Assembly: GCA_002104905.1 (NCBI GenBank)
Contig: MCFE01000077.1
Span: 1 to 64,000, forward strand
Reading direction: 5' to 3'
Source of the DNA: Basidiobolus meristosporus CBS 931.73
Taxonomy: Eukaryota > Basidiobolomycota > Basidiobolomycetes > Basidiobolales > Basidiobolaceae
DNA: 64,000 nucleotides
A program made the position numbers and the translations under genes. This document shows, piece after piece, positions 10,191 through 22,337 of this stretch (position 1 is its first letter; every line of letters begins with the position of its first letter). The notes below the pieces were generated by a model. It was given only the letters and a program-made list of their open reading frames with translations. It did not search any database and had not been told where the DNA came from.

Positions 10191-13085
10191 ATGGCCGGAG
10201 TCAAGAGAAAGCCAGACGTGGAGATCGCAGTTGCCGATGAGAATGATGTTCTTCAGATCACTGCCCTAGGGGCGGGTAATGAAGTTGGTAGATCGTGCCA
10301 CATTCTACGGTATAAGGGCAAAACGATCATGGTAAGTCGGTGTTGGAATTGAAGCACCTTGGTTTGCATACTAACTTGGAATGCATTCAGTTGGATGCAG
10401 GAATCCACCCTGGTTTGAATGGACTTGCTGTATTGCCTTTCTTTGATGAGATAGATCCTTCTACCGTCGATGTGCTCCTTGTTACCCAGTACGTATAAAT
10501 CTTTTAATATTTCCTCTGCATTCCATATTTCTGTGTTATATTCTATTGATGATATTTAAATAAAGTTTTCTTCTCAAAACCGCATTAGCTTCCACTTGGA
10601 TCATGCAGCTTCGGTCCCATATTTTATGGAAAAAGTACATTTTTATATACTGTCTACCCGAGCCAAGCGTATTAATCTTGTTGACTTGATATATAGACCA
10701 ATTTCAAAGGACGTGTGTTCATGACTCATCCTACCAAAGCTATCTACAAATGGCTACTCTCCGACTACGTAAAAGTCAGGTTAGACGGACAGTGCACGTT
10801 GCCATATACGAGCACAGTATTAAATGCCAAACGTTATGTAGTAACACCTCGGTGGACGAGATGCTCTACGATGAACAGGACTTGATCCGTAGTTATGAGC
10901 GCATCGAAGCAGTTGATTACCATCAGGAGATAGAAGTGAACGGAATTAAATTCACGGGATTTAATGCGGGACACGTTCTAGGTGCATGCATGTTTTTGAT
11001 TGAAATCGCCGGTGTAAAGGTAACGATCACTGGAAGGAGAGCCCCCTAATCAGACACTAATCGATCCTGCCCAAGATCCTCTACACTGGGGACTACTCGA
11101 GAGAGGAGGACCGTCATTTGATGGCTGCCGAGAGGCCGAAGAATGTTCAGCTGGACGTGCTCATTTGCGAATCTACTTATGGTGTGCAAAGTCACGAGCC
11201 TCGTGTTGAACGAGAACACCGCTTTACGAGTAAGTTTGCTCGATCTCTGTTGATTCTGATGTCACTATTGACGTATATTCCACAGCGCTTGTCCATGACA
11301 TTGTGACCAGAGGGGGGCGTTGTCTAATCCCGGTGTTCGCCTTGGGTAGAGCGCAGGAGCTGCTGCTTATCTTGGATGAATACTGGGAGGCGCACCCAGA
11401 ACTGGAGTCGATCCCAATTTATTATGCCTCTTCCTTGGCCAAGAAATGCATGGCGGTGTACCAAACCTACATCAACATGATGAACGCGAAGATTCGTAAG
11501 CAATTTGCCGTGTCTAATCCGTTTGTGTTCAAGCACATTTCAAATCTGAGAAATATGGAGAATTTCGATGATGTTGGCCCTTGTGTCATGATGGCCAGTC
11601 CCGGTATGCTTCAGGTAAACGACTTGGTATGGTTATGAATCACGAAGCAGGGCATTCTTGACCAAACTTCTTGCAAATCTAGAACGGTCTTTCCAGAGAG
11701 CTCTTGGAGAGATGGGCCCCCGACAAGCGCAACGGAGTAGTCATCACAGGTTATAGTGTGGAAGGAACGTTGGCCAAGGTAAGAACGCTGCAAACTAGCC
11801 CAGTCGCACACGCTTAACACGCAGCATCCCAATTGCAGTCAATTTTGAACGAGCCCGAGGATTTCCAGTCCATGTCCGGGACTAGAATACCCCTACGAAT
11901 GTCCGTTGACTACATCTCATTCTCTGCCCACGTGGATTATGCGCAGAACAGTCAGTTCATCGACGAAGTCAAAGCACCCAACCTCGTAAGAAGCATTTTG
12001 CGTTAGTTCGTGATATTAGCAATTGCTAACATGGTGCCACAGGTGTTAGTTCATGGCGACTCAAATGTGATGGGCCGTCTGAAGAGCGCTTTGCAGAGCC
12101 GATATGCAGAGCGTGATGAGGAGATCACCATCTACACGCCCAAAAACTGCGAAACCATCAGCCTGTATTTCCGTGGTGAAAAGATGGCCAAGGTAAGGCA
12201 ATCCCGTCCCCGGATTAACCAACTGCTAGTTAACCTGACCGTGAATAGACCATCGGAAACATGGCCGAGAAAACCCCCGAAGACGAGCAAACGATCTCGG
12301 GGATTTTGGTGGCCAAGGATTTCCAGTACAACATCATGAGTGCTGAGGATCTCAACGAGTTCAGCGGGTTGACCACCAGCGTGGTGTGTCAGAAGCTTAC
12401 TCTGCCGTATCACGCGGCGTTCTCTCTTCTGAAATACCATTTGGAACAAATGTATGATGATATCCAAGAGACTGTAGACGACGAGAAGGGCTCGGTTCTT
12501 AGGGTAAGCCTACCCATCCACCACCATTCAAGCCTTAGTCTAACCCGGGTTCTGTAGGTGTTTGATACGGTAGATATCAAGAGTAACGAGAAGAATCAGG
12601 TTACTCTTGAATGGATTGGTAACGCCATGAACGACATGATTGCCGATTCGGTTCTCGCGATCATCCTGAATATCGAGAGCAGCCCGGCCTCCGTCAAAGG
12701 TACGTCGTTGCAGAGAGCTTTCTGGTGCATCGGATCTAACTGTTCTCTCAGTAACCCACTCGCCCTGCCACTCACACACGCACGCACACGTATCTGTCGA
12801 AGAGAGAACCGAAGAGTTGGCACAGTTCTTGTCAAAGCAGTTTGACCAGGTCAACAGCGAGGACCACATCCTCACCGTGATGGTCGATGATCAGACTGCA
12901 TCCATTGATGCCGTTACTGGGGTAAGTGGTGGGATGATTTGGAAACGACCAACAAACTAACATCATGGATACAGGAGGTGAACTCGGAGCATGATTTATT
13001 GAAGAAACGAGTGACAAATGTGATGAACCGCGTCCAGAAGACACTACGTCCAGTGGACAACAAAGTTGAGATCAAACAGGAATAG
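10191..13085 (+). CDS. YSH1: CPSF73/Ysh1 mRNA 3'-end endonuclease
   Basis: Metallo-beta-lactamase/beta-CASP nuclease that cuts pre-mRNA before polyadenylation within the cleavage and polyadenylation factor. Fourteen exons reconstructed in phase give 699 aa: 10191-10331, 10391-10488, 10589-10634, 10697-10779, 10842-11019, 11076-11229, 11286-11614, 11683-11778, 11839-11985, 12043-12192, 12249-12503, 12558-12699, 12752-12921, 12975-13085. The zinc-site motif HFHLDH is intact, with its first His codon split by intron 2. Other hallmarks are [78 protein letters not shown] and LVHGDSNVM. The C-terminal domain has a short His-rich loop (CHSHTHAHV). It ends 43 bp from the stop of the opposite GNAT gene. 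Confidence 0.95.
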
Positions 13086-13128
13086 ACCCCAAACGAGTAC
13101 CAAATAAAATTGCTTTGTATTATACCAG

Positions 13129-14054
13129 TTATGCTACCGATTGTAATTTCAATGACATCTCCCACTGGGTGAGGGTGCTCTGAAATCCCATCTGTTCAAG
13201 GAACCGGAGAAACGGTGACTCCTCTGGTTCGTTGAAGATTTGGATTTTCTCAGTGGTGCTTTGGACTTGTGACTTCAATATTCTGGCAAAATCTTGCGTG
13301 GTCGAATGAGCGGTTATCAACGAATCCAGGATCAGCACCTCCTTGCCGTCACATTTTACGAGAAGCCCTGTTTTTGGTAAGCCGAAAGAGTCTTTGATGG
13401 ACACAACGGTGTGGTTGCCAATTCTTGTCGTGAATGCTTGACGAGGCCAGCACATAGACATGTGATTCGAAGTCCACTGAGCATTGGTCCATGAAATTGG
13501 GGTTTCGAACACTTGCTCTTCTTCGCACTCCTCAGCAAGAAGCTCTTTCACGCCTAGATGGAAAGAGTACAGCTTTCGGCAGGGAAGGAACCCAATATGA
13601 GTATACAGCTTGTAGGCGGAGGTATTCTCTAGCATGCATTCTAAGTGCAGGGTAGCTATTTCAAGAGCGTTGGCCTGGCTTATCAACTCTTTCATCAGTA
13701 ATTGGCCTAAGCCCTTCTTACGATAATCCGGGTCAATAGCAAAACCAGCCACCCAGCCCTCTTTCCCACGAACGCCCAAATTCGTAAGGCCTATCGGGAG
13801 TTTCGCCTCGTTTACTTCACAAAGAGTACAAGTCAATAAAGGCCAAGCAGTTTCCGAAGCATATGGATTCGTAACTTACACATAACCACCCCACGTGCCA
13901 GGTCCACGTCATACCCTTTGACTAAGCCGGACAGCCCAGCAACGTCTATGGTCATGTCGCGGAAATAGCCCTTCCACGCGCGGTTATTAACCTCAACCAA
14001 CTCCTTCAAGGAATACTCCGAGGTGTTTACGAAAGTGAAGTTTTCCTCTGACAT
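13129..14054 (-). CDS. GNAT-family N-acetyltransferase
   Basis: Predicted acetyl-CoA-dependent acetyltransferase; the substrate is unknown. Two exons, 14054-13880 and 13814-13129 with a 65-bp GTAAGT intron, give 286 aa. The GNAT core is at about residues 60-150: GKEGWVAGFAIDPDYRKKGL begins the acetyl-CoA pyrophosphate loop, which continues GQLLMKELISQA; the ECMLENTSAYKLYTHIGFLP stretch is the typical motif B helix. The C-terminal half (about 160-286) is longer than a minimal GNAT and may be a second degenerate GNAT fold, since it ends SPFLRFLEQMGFQSTLTQWE, a motif-B-like segment. The N-terminus resembles double-GNAT enzymes (YSLKELVEVNNRAWKGYFRD). The 3' ends of this gene and YSH1 nearly abut, so their transcripts probably overlap. 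Confidence 0.82.
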
Positions 14055-14278
14055 GTAAATATGCTATTCCAGCTGTACGAAGGTATATATATAGACAATA
14101 TGGCATTCGGCCTGTACGTGGACATTATTTCCAGAAGGAAGGTGGTACATTCCCCTTGTGATGATCATAAATTTCACACGGGATTTGTCTGGAACTATAG
14201 ATAGATATTTTAATGATCAGTGTGGCTTAGAATATTATTACAGCACCACCTGCGATCCATGAGATATACAAGCATCAA

Positions 14279-15472
14279 TTACACTACTATCGAATGACGG
14301 CTATGGATGCTGGTTAGAAATGGAGAGTATTGGAATGGCTTAACAAAAACATACCATATAGGACAAGTACCATTGAGAAGCAGCCACGACCGAATACACT
14401 CGTGGTGAAAAACATGTTTGCAAGGGAGATGGGTTACCGCATCGTCGATGACAAAATCGTCTTTGCACACCGTACACTCCTTGCACAAGGCTAGGTTGAA
14501 ATTTAATTCCTGTAGGAGCACAATCCATAACACCGTCTACAAACCCATCAGGTTATGCGTTGCTAGCTTGATTGGCAAGTTATTGATTGTATCCTCTGAT
14601 GCTGGAGTGGGGGCATTCTTTCTGCAAATGGATGGTGAGCGTGTGGCCAATATTTCCAAGCTATCAAGTCGGTGTACCCGGGTTGCTCCATCAGGCGCGT
14701 CATGACATTGTCAAGTGCTCGAGTACCAAAAACATAATCGCCCGGCTCACTGTGAAGCTCAAGTAAACTCCACAAAGGATGGGTCCCACCCATCGAAGCA
14801 GCCGCACCGTCAAGAAGATGGTGTATGAAGCTAACAAGTTCTTGAGGTCAGCAATACGCTATCTACAAAAGATAGACATTCTTACTCTGTGAAGTTCTGT
14901 GGCAAATAGGCGTCACTATTGTTAGCATTATTCATGTCAAGTATGGTAGTGAATATATCTTCTCTATCCGTTACATCTTCGTGCGCCACAATATCACTGT
15001 CAGTATCAGTCTCATTCCCGTAATCGTCAAGGTCAAAATAATTTTCTCCATCCTCCTCCTCCTCCTCCTCTTCTTCTTCTTCCTCTTCTTCTTCTTCTTG
15101 AGTCTCCTGGATGCTCAGTGGAGTTTCAGGGCTTAATAGCCTTTGTAGCATGGTTTGGACTCTATCTACTACTTCAGCCCCGTTGTACAGCGAATCCCTG
15201 TCAGACTCCTCTTCAAATATCGATGAAGAGGAATCCTCAAAGAAGTATCCTAGCGCCTCATCCTAAAGAGATTCTCTAGTAAGGTAAAGTAATACTCTAT
15301 CAACAAGTAGTGAGCCTCAGGATACCTCAATTTCTTCCACAAAATCACTAGAGCAGTTGGGACAAGTTGGTAGGGAAGTGGTTGTGATGGTCACCTGGGA
15401 ATTACACTCATGGCACAAGTGCAGGCTAGACCGACTGTTTGCAAAACCAAGCGCCTCTTGAAAATTATTCAT
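14279..15472 (-). CDS. RNF126/RNF115-like RING-H2 E3 ubiquitin ligase
   Basis: Predicted cytosolic E3 ubiquitin ligase. The N-terminus is a zinc ribbon, CHEC...CPNC (LHLCHECNSQVTI, PTCPNCSSDFVEEIE), as in RNF126/RNF115, which bind ubiquitin or BAG6 clients. A low-complexity run of about 16 Glu and an Asp/Glu-rich stretch follow. Next is the family block PGDYVFGTRALDNVMTRLME, then NAPTPASEDTINNLP, then a C3H2C3 RING (CTVCKDDFVIDDAVTHLPC, HVFHHECIRSWL, CPIC). Exons read from the start: 15472-15326, 15262-14886, 14830-14678, 14621 to near 14550, about 14490-14355, 14309-14279. The fourth intron could use either of two acceptors. The last RING cysteine is completed across the final 45-bp intron. 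The order and spacing of domains make the family assignment strong. Confidence 0.85.
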
Positions 15473-16640
15473 AAAAAGTAAGAACAGTCAACGGCAAAGG
15501 AGCTATTAGGGAAAGGAGGATAGTTGTCTAATTGATCAAGCGGTTGCATGTATTTGAGATTAAATCGCGCAAGAATCACTTCATGGTATTGCATACTGGA
15601 TTGAGCGTTGTTCACATGCATAGTTACATAATGCTGTTCACATATGCAATAGACTACCCGCTGATTATCAGTCACATAAAAGGCATACATTCAAGCTATC
15701 CAGTCATCAAATCAACCTACCATTTCAACAGATTCCAGCCGTGATTCCAGCCGTGATTCCGGCCATTTCAACTACCAGACAAAACAAATCATGAATCCGA
15801 TAAAATTGAATTCGGATTGGACGAAGCTGAATTTTGGAGTTGGCATTATTTGTTTTCGTGCAAGGACGGCTTTTTCCCTAGTAAATTGGCCATGATATGT
15901 TGGGCCTAAACTAATATGTCTCAGTTTCTACGTAAACCTTGGATATTGCAAGACTTTCTGGAACTCAAATCGTTAGAGGCAAAGATAGAACAGACAAGAG
16001 GCGTTCAAATAATCCAGGTTCATCACTTGCTTTGCCATACGATCTTTCCTACCGCTCGTTAACCCGCCCTTTGCCCTAGTTTTTGTCATATAAGAATGCG
16101 GAGAAGCCCGAGCAGATTATCACTGCAGAAATCTCCGATAAATCTACCTATGTGAAAGCCTCGTTTTCCTCTTCATGTACGCAACATTTTGAAAGGTATC
16201 TTTCCCATTTACTTCGCGGTGTCTGGCCAACGACTGATCAATGTCATTAGAGAGCGCTCGTTGACTTCGATGAAAGGGGCTCTGATCCAATTGAAAGAAT
16301 ATTATTTTCGACTGCATAGAGAATTCGGTCGTGTTGCCTGTCACATTCACGTGGAAAAATTCAATTACGTTGGCTCAGATGGCTGTATGACATTCGGAGA
16401 GCCAAATTATCTATGCAGAAACGTGTATGTCAAAGGAAGGCTGCAAAAAATAGTACAATGGTTTGGATGAAGTTCGTGTGCTGCTTTTGTTTCGCAAAAT
16501 TAACGTTCAACTGTTCCAGCGAGCAAAATAATCCGGAACTTCCAAATAATGTATCGAGTAGGGGTTTTGTTGTTCTTGAAGCAGTTGCATCGCCAAAGAG
16601 TAACCCATATTTAAGGCACAAGCAGTGGCTCGACAGAAAT
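15473..16640. other. intergenic or 5' region, unresolved
   Basis: This stretch lies upstream of the unrecognised gene at 16645 and of the RING gene on the other strand. A 93-codon plus-strand frame (16189-16470) includes a plausible amphipathic stretch (IQLKEYYFRLHREFG) and might be an upstream exon of the next gene, but I could not join it in phase. A short tandem motif GATTCCAGCCGT occurs around 15730-15760. Otherwise nothing is recognised. Confidence 0.4.
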
Positions 16641-16644
16641 CCTT

Positions 16645-18415
16645 GAGAACATATTCTCTCCACAAGAAACCAATCCCGAAAACCCCATCAACGACACAGT
16701 TGAAGACACAACGACTATGCAAACCGAGTCGTTGTTGGGAGTAAGCATAGGATGGAAGGTAGCGTTGAAAATTCAGTTAGAGCTTTCATGCAACAACCAG
16801 CCATAACTACGGGTTTAGGAATTGACGAAGGTATCGGAAGCAGACTGCATCATTCCATTCGACCAGCAGGAACTATTGGATAATTTGACAGGTACGTTGG
16901 AGACTACTGAGCCCTTTCTGAATGTGTTCTAACCATTGATGGCAGACTGGAAGGTTGAGGAGGATATCCGAGACAACCTTGAAGATCTGGAATCTTTCAA
17001 CTGGTGTACACAGATCCGATCCACACAAACAGAGCCTCCACAGGTTCGCAATTACCCTGACCTCTTGACGAGCCACTGTAGGATTAACACCCTCATAAGC
17101 CAGGAAGCCCCGAGACCCCAAAAAGCCAGTCATCATTCTCGGTGCCTGTTGAATACGGAGAAGAAATCTACGAATCTCAGAGCGATTTCGATTTAAGCGA
17201 GGTAGCAAATTCTCCAACTACGCATCAAGAAAACACCGGGGTTGAGGAGTAAGTTTCACCCTTTTGTAGAATCAACCGATTGCCCTGACATTTGAGTCGC
17301 CAGGAACCAAACGACCGCCAGCTCCCTCTTTGGCGATAACTTTTGCTCCCAACCAATCGAGCTCCGTCTGATTCCACTGAACAAGCTGATAGAAACCAAA
17401 AAGCTCGAAACCTCCGAGGATAACAGCGATCCATTGAAATGCCGCCTCTATGAGGTCAGCTATCAAAGCTCCCCCGCCGAGTTGGCCGCAGATTTGGCTC
17501 GCTACTTGATTAGAAACGAGCAGGATCGCCAATCGCCTTCGAATACCAAGGGAGACCCATCTGCCAGGGCTCTAGACAACCCCATGCCTATGATTGTCCC
17601 GGTGTCACCGAGAATGCGCAAGAACATAGAGGAGATGGGTATTATCTCTCAGCAGGAGACGCCCGTTCCCGAAGGAAAGGGGAAAGCCCAGCAAGTCACA
17701 AACAAGGGCAAGGAGCCTAATTTGCTGGCAATTACCAGAATAGGAGAAGGGATTAAATGGAAACTCCCAGGCTATGAAAATGCGATATCGCTCAAAGACT
17801 TGGCCAAGTACAACTCCGCCAGCACTGATAACGGTAAGCAGCCTCTAATCATTTTCAATTTCTTATATTAAATGGATTTCATTTTCCCCAGATGAGCACT
17901 TGCCCATATGCCACGATACGCTCATCAGTAGTATAGAGCAGTTGAAGAAAGCCTGCGATGAATATGGCAGTGGTTTGATAAAAGACACGCAAGACCTCGC
18001 ACCCGTCACCCAAGCACTATCAACGAGATTTGATACCGCCGAGCTTGACGACGATATAGAAACCGACCCTTGTACAAACATATCTGTAGACGACATATCC
18101 TCGCAAGAGAGCTATGTGGACTCTAGTATTATGGTTGAGCCCTGCCCCGACGAGCACGAGATACTCTTCCCCCAGGCATTTGAGCCTCCGAAAACACCCC
18201 CCAGGGATGCAAAGTGCGAAGCATCATCAAAACCGAGTTCGACTCATGGCCACGGGATCTATGGCAACTCAATTTTGGACAACATTGCATCTACAAAAAT
18301 AGAGGCGACTTCTACATCCCATTGCTACCGAGAGCTAAGCAAGGTTTTCTCAGTATCTTGGCTTGCTAAAAAGCGAAAACGCGGTTCACTCACTGAAGAT
18401 ACCAACGAATGGTAA
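16645..18415 (+). CDS. unrecognised acidic nuclear-type protein (5' end uncertain)
   Basis: No family recognised. Exons can be read in phase: about 16645-16740 (NPENPINDTVEDTTT), then ELTKVSEADCIIPFDQQELL, WKVEEDIRDNLEDLESFNWC, PETPKSQSSFSVPVEYGEEI, and a large exon from about 17304 containing LFGDNFCSQPIELRLIPLNK and SPAELAADLARYLIRNEQD, ending after 17833; the last exon starts near 17892 and runs to TAA... TGG TAA at 18415. The protein is at least 500 aa, rich in Asp/Glu/Ser/Pro, with a basic C-terminal patch (WLAKKRKRGS) like a nuclear localisation signal. No domain signature, TM segment or signal peptide is evident. The first exon lies further left and I could not fix it. Composition suggests a regulatory or chromatin protein; that is inference only. 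Confidence 0.6.
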
Positions 18416-18533
18416 TCCTTCCACCATCCCGCACCAACGAATCTTGTAATTAACGACGAACAAACCAAGATATCATTTGTTTATAACTTTATAATCTCAA
18501 CGTCATTAGAAATAAAGTCGCCTAGAGTTGACA

Positions 18534-20275
18534 TCAACGCCATTGACCAAGTATGCTCTCTTCCTTCAGTCTCAAGCGAACCGATTCTACAATCTCTTTG
18601 GGGTAATGCTCTTCTGGGTTGCTTTCGATCTTTTCGTGGGCCTTGGCTTCAGATTTGGTCATACAGACGCAGTTCTGGAAGCTTAAGGGTTTTGAATTAT
18701 CCCAGCGTGATAGTGCAAGCTTTTCCATATCACCCGATATAACGCTACGTCCACGCCATACTTCCTCGACGAGATAGCCGACATCACGCTTATCAAATGG
18801 CAGACCGTCGATCCTGTTGGGCTAATCAGCGTTTGCTGGACAGGCATCTCTACGCACATTCTCGACTTACTTGATTTTATAATTCTTGGTTTCTCTGGTC
18901 AACAAATCACGGAGGATTCTAGCGTATACTGAGTCCCTATGCTTGATAGCAAGCGGTTGGATTTCATGATCGGCCAGCTTGCATGCAACGTAGGAGGCCA
19001 TGGCCATTCCAAAGATCGCAGGAAGGGTGCCTATGTCAAAGATGGGTAAATGCGCGGACGCGCTGGTTTTGATTGACGAAGGAGCTCACCTAGTACTGGC
19101 AGAATACGAACGCGGAAATCTGGAAGTACCGCAAACTCGTCCGGCTTATCCTCTTGCGATTGCTCTTCAAAGATTAAAGGAAAGTGTTAGTCGGTCCCCC
19201 ACCTACCGAGCAGGTTCGCGCTTCTTACCTAAAGGTAGTAGCTTGACTTCGCCGGGCTTTTCGGTGGAATACACCACAGGGATTCCCTTTTCAACGCCTA
19301 GCTTGCGAATCTTCTTACGAACAGCACGAGCCAAGGAATCCTCTACATGTGATCAACGTGTTACAAACCCATCTAGCAAATAAGCAAGGTTATCAAAATT
19401 ACCAAAGGTCTCGCTAATGTCGGAGATTTGAACTTTACTAGGATCGGCCTTGGCGCCGGCCCCCATGGAGCTGATGACCTGCAAAGAGAGTGATGAGATG
19501 GATGGTTCCTGATACAGGAACGAAGGAAAGGGCGATTACCGGGATGTTGTTTTCATGACAGTATTTGAGTAGGTGTAATTTCGTATCAATATTGTCTATG
19601 CAATCCAACACGAAATCCGGCTTGCCTAGGTCAAAGAAGGAATAGAGATAAGTCGCATTGCCAACCTATAAGGGGCACGTATGCTGAACAACCTTCGAGG
19701 AGTGCCTCAGCCGATTCATCCTTGAAAAGCTCGACCCTCGCGTCGATATCCGCGTGAGGTAATATCTCTTCGAAGTGTTTCTTTAAAGCCTGGACTTTGG
19801 GTGTGCCAACATCGGCGCGAGTTGCCACAGCGTGCCGATTGAGAGAAGACAGGGTGACTTGGTCGAAATCGATTATGCGCATACGCTCCACGCCGGAGCG
19901 GAGCAGCATTAATGCCGCCCAGGAACCCACACCCCCAGCACCGACTACGATCACAAAGGACTTGCGCAGCTTCTCCTGGCCGATTTGGCCAAAGAACTCA
20001 GCATTCTTACTGAATTGCTCTTCCAGGAGAGAGAGCTCCTTCTCTGATAGTGCTTTTGGAGAAACCTTCACTTCCTTCTTGTTTGCTCGAAGATCCAGAG
20101 GGACTTCCTCAAATTTCTTCGTAGCCTTTCTTCCCGACCCATGCTGCTTCCGAGACTTGTTTTGCGAAGCCAATATAAAAGCAGCGGTAGTCAGGGAAGC
20201 GGTGACCGCAGTGAGGGTAAGTTGAACTTTCGGGTTGAGTAATATACTAGGGAGCTTCCAGTCGTTAAATGACAT
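18534..20275 (-). CDS. tRNA threonylcarbamoyladenosine dehydratase (Tcd/TcdA-like)
   Basis: E1-like ATP-dependent enzyme that cyclises t6A to ct6A at tRNA position 37; fungal Tcd1/Tcd2 sit on the mitochondrial outer membrane. The N-terminus has one hydrophobic segment (LTLTAVTASLTTAAFILAS), fitting a membrane anchor. The nucleotide-binding core has VIVVGAGGVGSWAALMLLRS, then IIDFDQVTLSSLNRHAVA, then after an intron LDCIDNIDTKLHLLKYC and ISSMGAGAKADPSKVQISDI. Later exons give KPGEVKLLPL, FRVRILPVLGTIPAIFGMAM and a C-terminus ending LKEESILGQWR. About six exons; total length about 430-450 aa, as in yeast Tcd proteins. The ATG at 20273-20275 was preferred over an in-frame ATG at 20320 because it begins just before the anchor; either is possible. 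Confidence 0.87.
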
Positions 20276-20514
20276 TGTGAAATAAACGTCCAGGCCGAAC
20301 AAGAATTCCGAACTATCCACACGTTAGAAAAAACAAAATGCAAATCGATCCTGATCCTGATCACGATCCAAACTTCTCTAGGGAATTGTATTATATATTA
20401 ACTGAATTATTACTAGATTACAGGAGCACCAGTCTCAATCCGTGGTTTGTTTGCAAGAGAATTATATATGATAACGAGAATGCTGGTAATGAATGCACAA
20501 AACGGTTGGATTTC

Positions 20515-21579
20515 TTACGGACGGCTGTAAAACAGCGTGGCGGCTATCACGATGAAAGCCCCGACGGTGAACTGAGAGGAAGGCTGAAATCCGAATACGT
20601 AGAACGAGATTAGGCTTGATATTATGATGGACAAGGAGTTGGCGAATCCTTTGAGAATGTTCCCTGCGTATTTCACAACAAGGGCGACCAGTAATCCACT
20701 AAGCGCCTGATTGATCACAACCAGCCAGGTAAGTGTGTCATAGCCCTGAAGGATTCCACCCTGCATAATGGCTCTCCCGTCGCTGATGATCATGGCAACG
20801 GTGGAAAACACCAGAGCCGGGATTCCCAGTTGGATGTTTCTAATCCACATACTGGTGCCTCCTTTCTTGATGATCTTCTCAAAGTAACACCCAGCGAATC
20901 CTGATGACAAGCAGGCAGCAATAACTGCGCCAAAGCCGATCAGTGGATTTTGAAGGTTCGTAATAGATTCGTCCTCGTTCATCGTGGATGCTTCCGAGTT
21001 GGATGGCAGTTGCACCAAAATGACACCAACCATTAACAATATCAGGCTCAGCCATCTATTACGTGACAGCTGAGTGCCTAACAACATGACCGAGAACAGG
21101 GCCGTGCTAAGGATCTTAAGTTGGTAAGAGATCTGGAACGTGGCCGCCTCGAGGTTGGATAAAGCCAAGAAAAGGAGATTATTCTGAAGGGCATATAAAC
21201 CAGAAGGAACCATCATCCGCTTAAGCTCGGGCCAGTTACCAAATACTTCCTCGGACAACGTATCGAAGAAAATTGAAGTTTTTCCTGAGTTCTTGAATAG
21301 AAACAATAAACATACGATGGTCTTGATCAGTTCAGCGAAAAACACAGCAGTTGACGCGATATACATGGGCTGCTCAGGTTGGTGCACTACACGGGAGTAG
21401 CGTAACATCAGGACAAGAGTGCTGCTCTGTATGGTGAGAAAGCAGAGGCTCAAATACTTCTTAACATTACTGGTCTCTATAGTAATATTCGATTAGTGGC
21501 CATAGTAGAACGTATAGAGAGCGTTTGGAGCCTTACTGTTTACTCTACTGGTGGAGGGGGTAGGTAGCAAGGTCTTCAT
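20515..21579 (-). CDS. UDP-sugar transporter, SLC35A family
   Basis: Golgi/ER nucleotide-sugar antiporter related to SLC35A2/A3 (UDP-galactose or UDP-GlcNAc). Two exons, 21579-21537 and 21476-20515 with a 60-bp intron, give 334 aa. About ten TM helices are visible. Family motifs include SLCFLTIQSSTLVLMLRYSR, the lumenal block LKRMMVPSGLYALQNNLLFL, ALSNLEAATFQISYQLKILS, then TALFSVMLLGTQLSRNRW, GFAGCYFEKIIKKGG and the conserved C-terminal VVKYAGNILKGFANSLSIII. Substrate cannot be read from sequence. The first exon was added because the internal ATG (21453) would drop the conserved start of TM1; splicing GTAAGG to CTATAG keeps phase and adds MKTLLPTPSTSRVNKTSNVK. Confidence 0.92.
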
Positions 21580-22337
21580 CGCTAGCAACTACTGAGCAGC
21601 AAAGGGAGAGCAAAGTCCTTTATTACTCTTGAAGAATAGGAGAGGTAGAAGAAAGATAAGGAGGTAGAAAAAGGATAGGAATCAGAAATTAGATTAACAA
21701 ATGATTGGATCCAATGTGGAGGACAAGTCTTTAATAGTAATTAGCAATGTAATTCCTGTGGAAGCACGAAATTTCCATTCGCGGATATTTCGGTTGATTG
21801 AGCAGTATAAGAAGCAGCTAACCCGACTTGGGCCCAATCGTTTTCGAAATCTTCGAAAGATCCAAACTGCCCTCATTTGTGCCAGTTGAAGAATTCCGTC
21901 TAGGGCACAGTTACTTCTATATCAATCGATCTCTCCATATCCTTCAGCCACTGGCAGGCGATGCGGTCTGAACTTCCCTTAGGCACATACATGACGGTTG
22001 GTGTGACTTTTTGCTACAGTTAATTATGGGGATGCTATGCCCATATATATCATGTGTCCCGTACGTAAAGCCGCATATTGATCCAGATTAGTTGAAATCT
22101 CTGCATGGCTCATTTAAGGGAATTATTTGAGTGGGTCCAATATTTAACCCTAACCCCTATCTAGTTGATTTCCCTATATGCTGTATGCTATTCCCTTTAT
22201 ATTCCCTAAATGCTAAATGCTTTTCACCATCGATCAGGCATTCTGCTAAGCCATTCTGCTATTGGTATTTCAGCCCATTTGTTCCCTCACATTTCCCGGG
22301 CGATACCACCTTTTTGACTCACACCTTGTCCTCATAT
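21580..22337. other. intergenic stretch, no gene seen
   Basis: This gap lies between the divergent transporter and Erf4-like genes. Only short open frames are present. Two imperfect copies of CTAAATGCT and CTATATGCTGTATGC occur near 22175-22225. Both promoters should be here; no TATA box is obvious. Confidence 0.5.

Noticed and set aside
19797-20225. 142-codon plus-strand frame
   Set aside because: Antisense shadow of the TcdA-like gene; the minus frame has all nucleotide-binding motifs.
20338-20613. 91-codon plus-strand frame overlapping the transporter 3' end
   Set aside because: Antisense to a well-supported gene and starts with a simple GATCCTGATC repeat; not credible.
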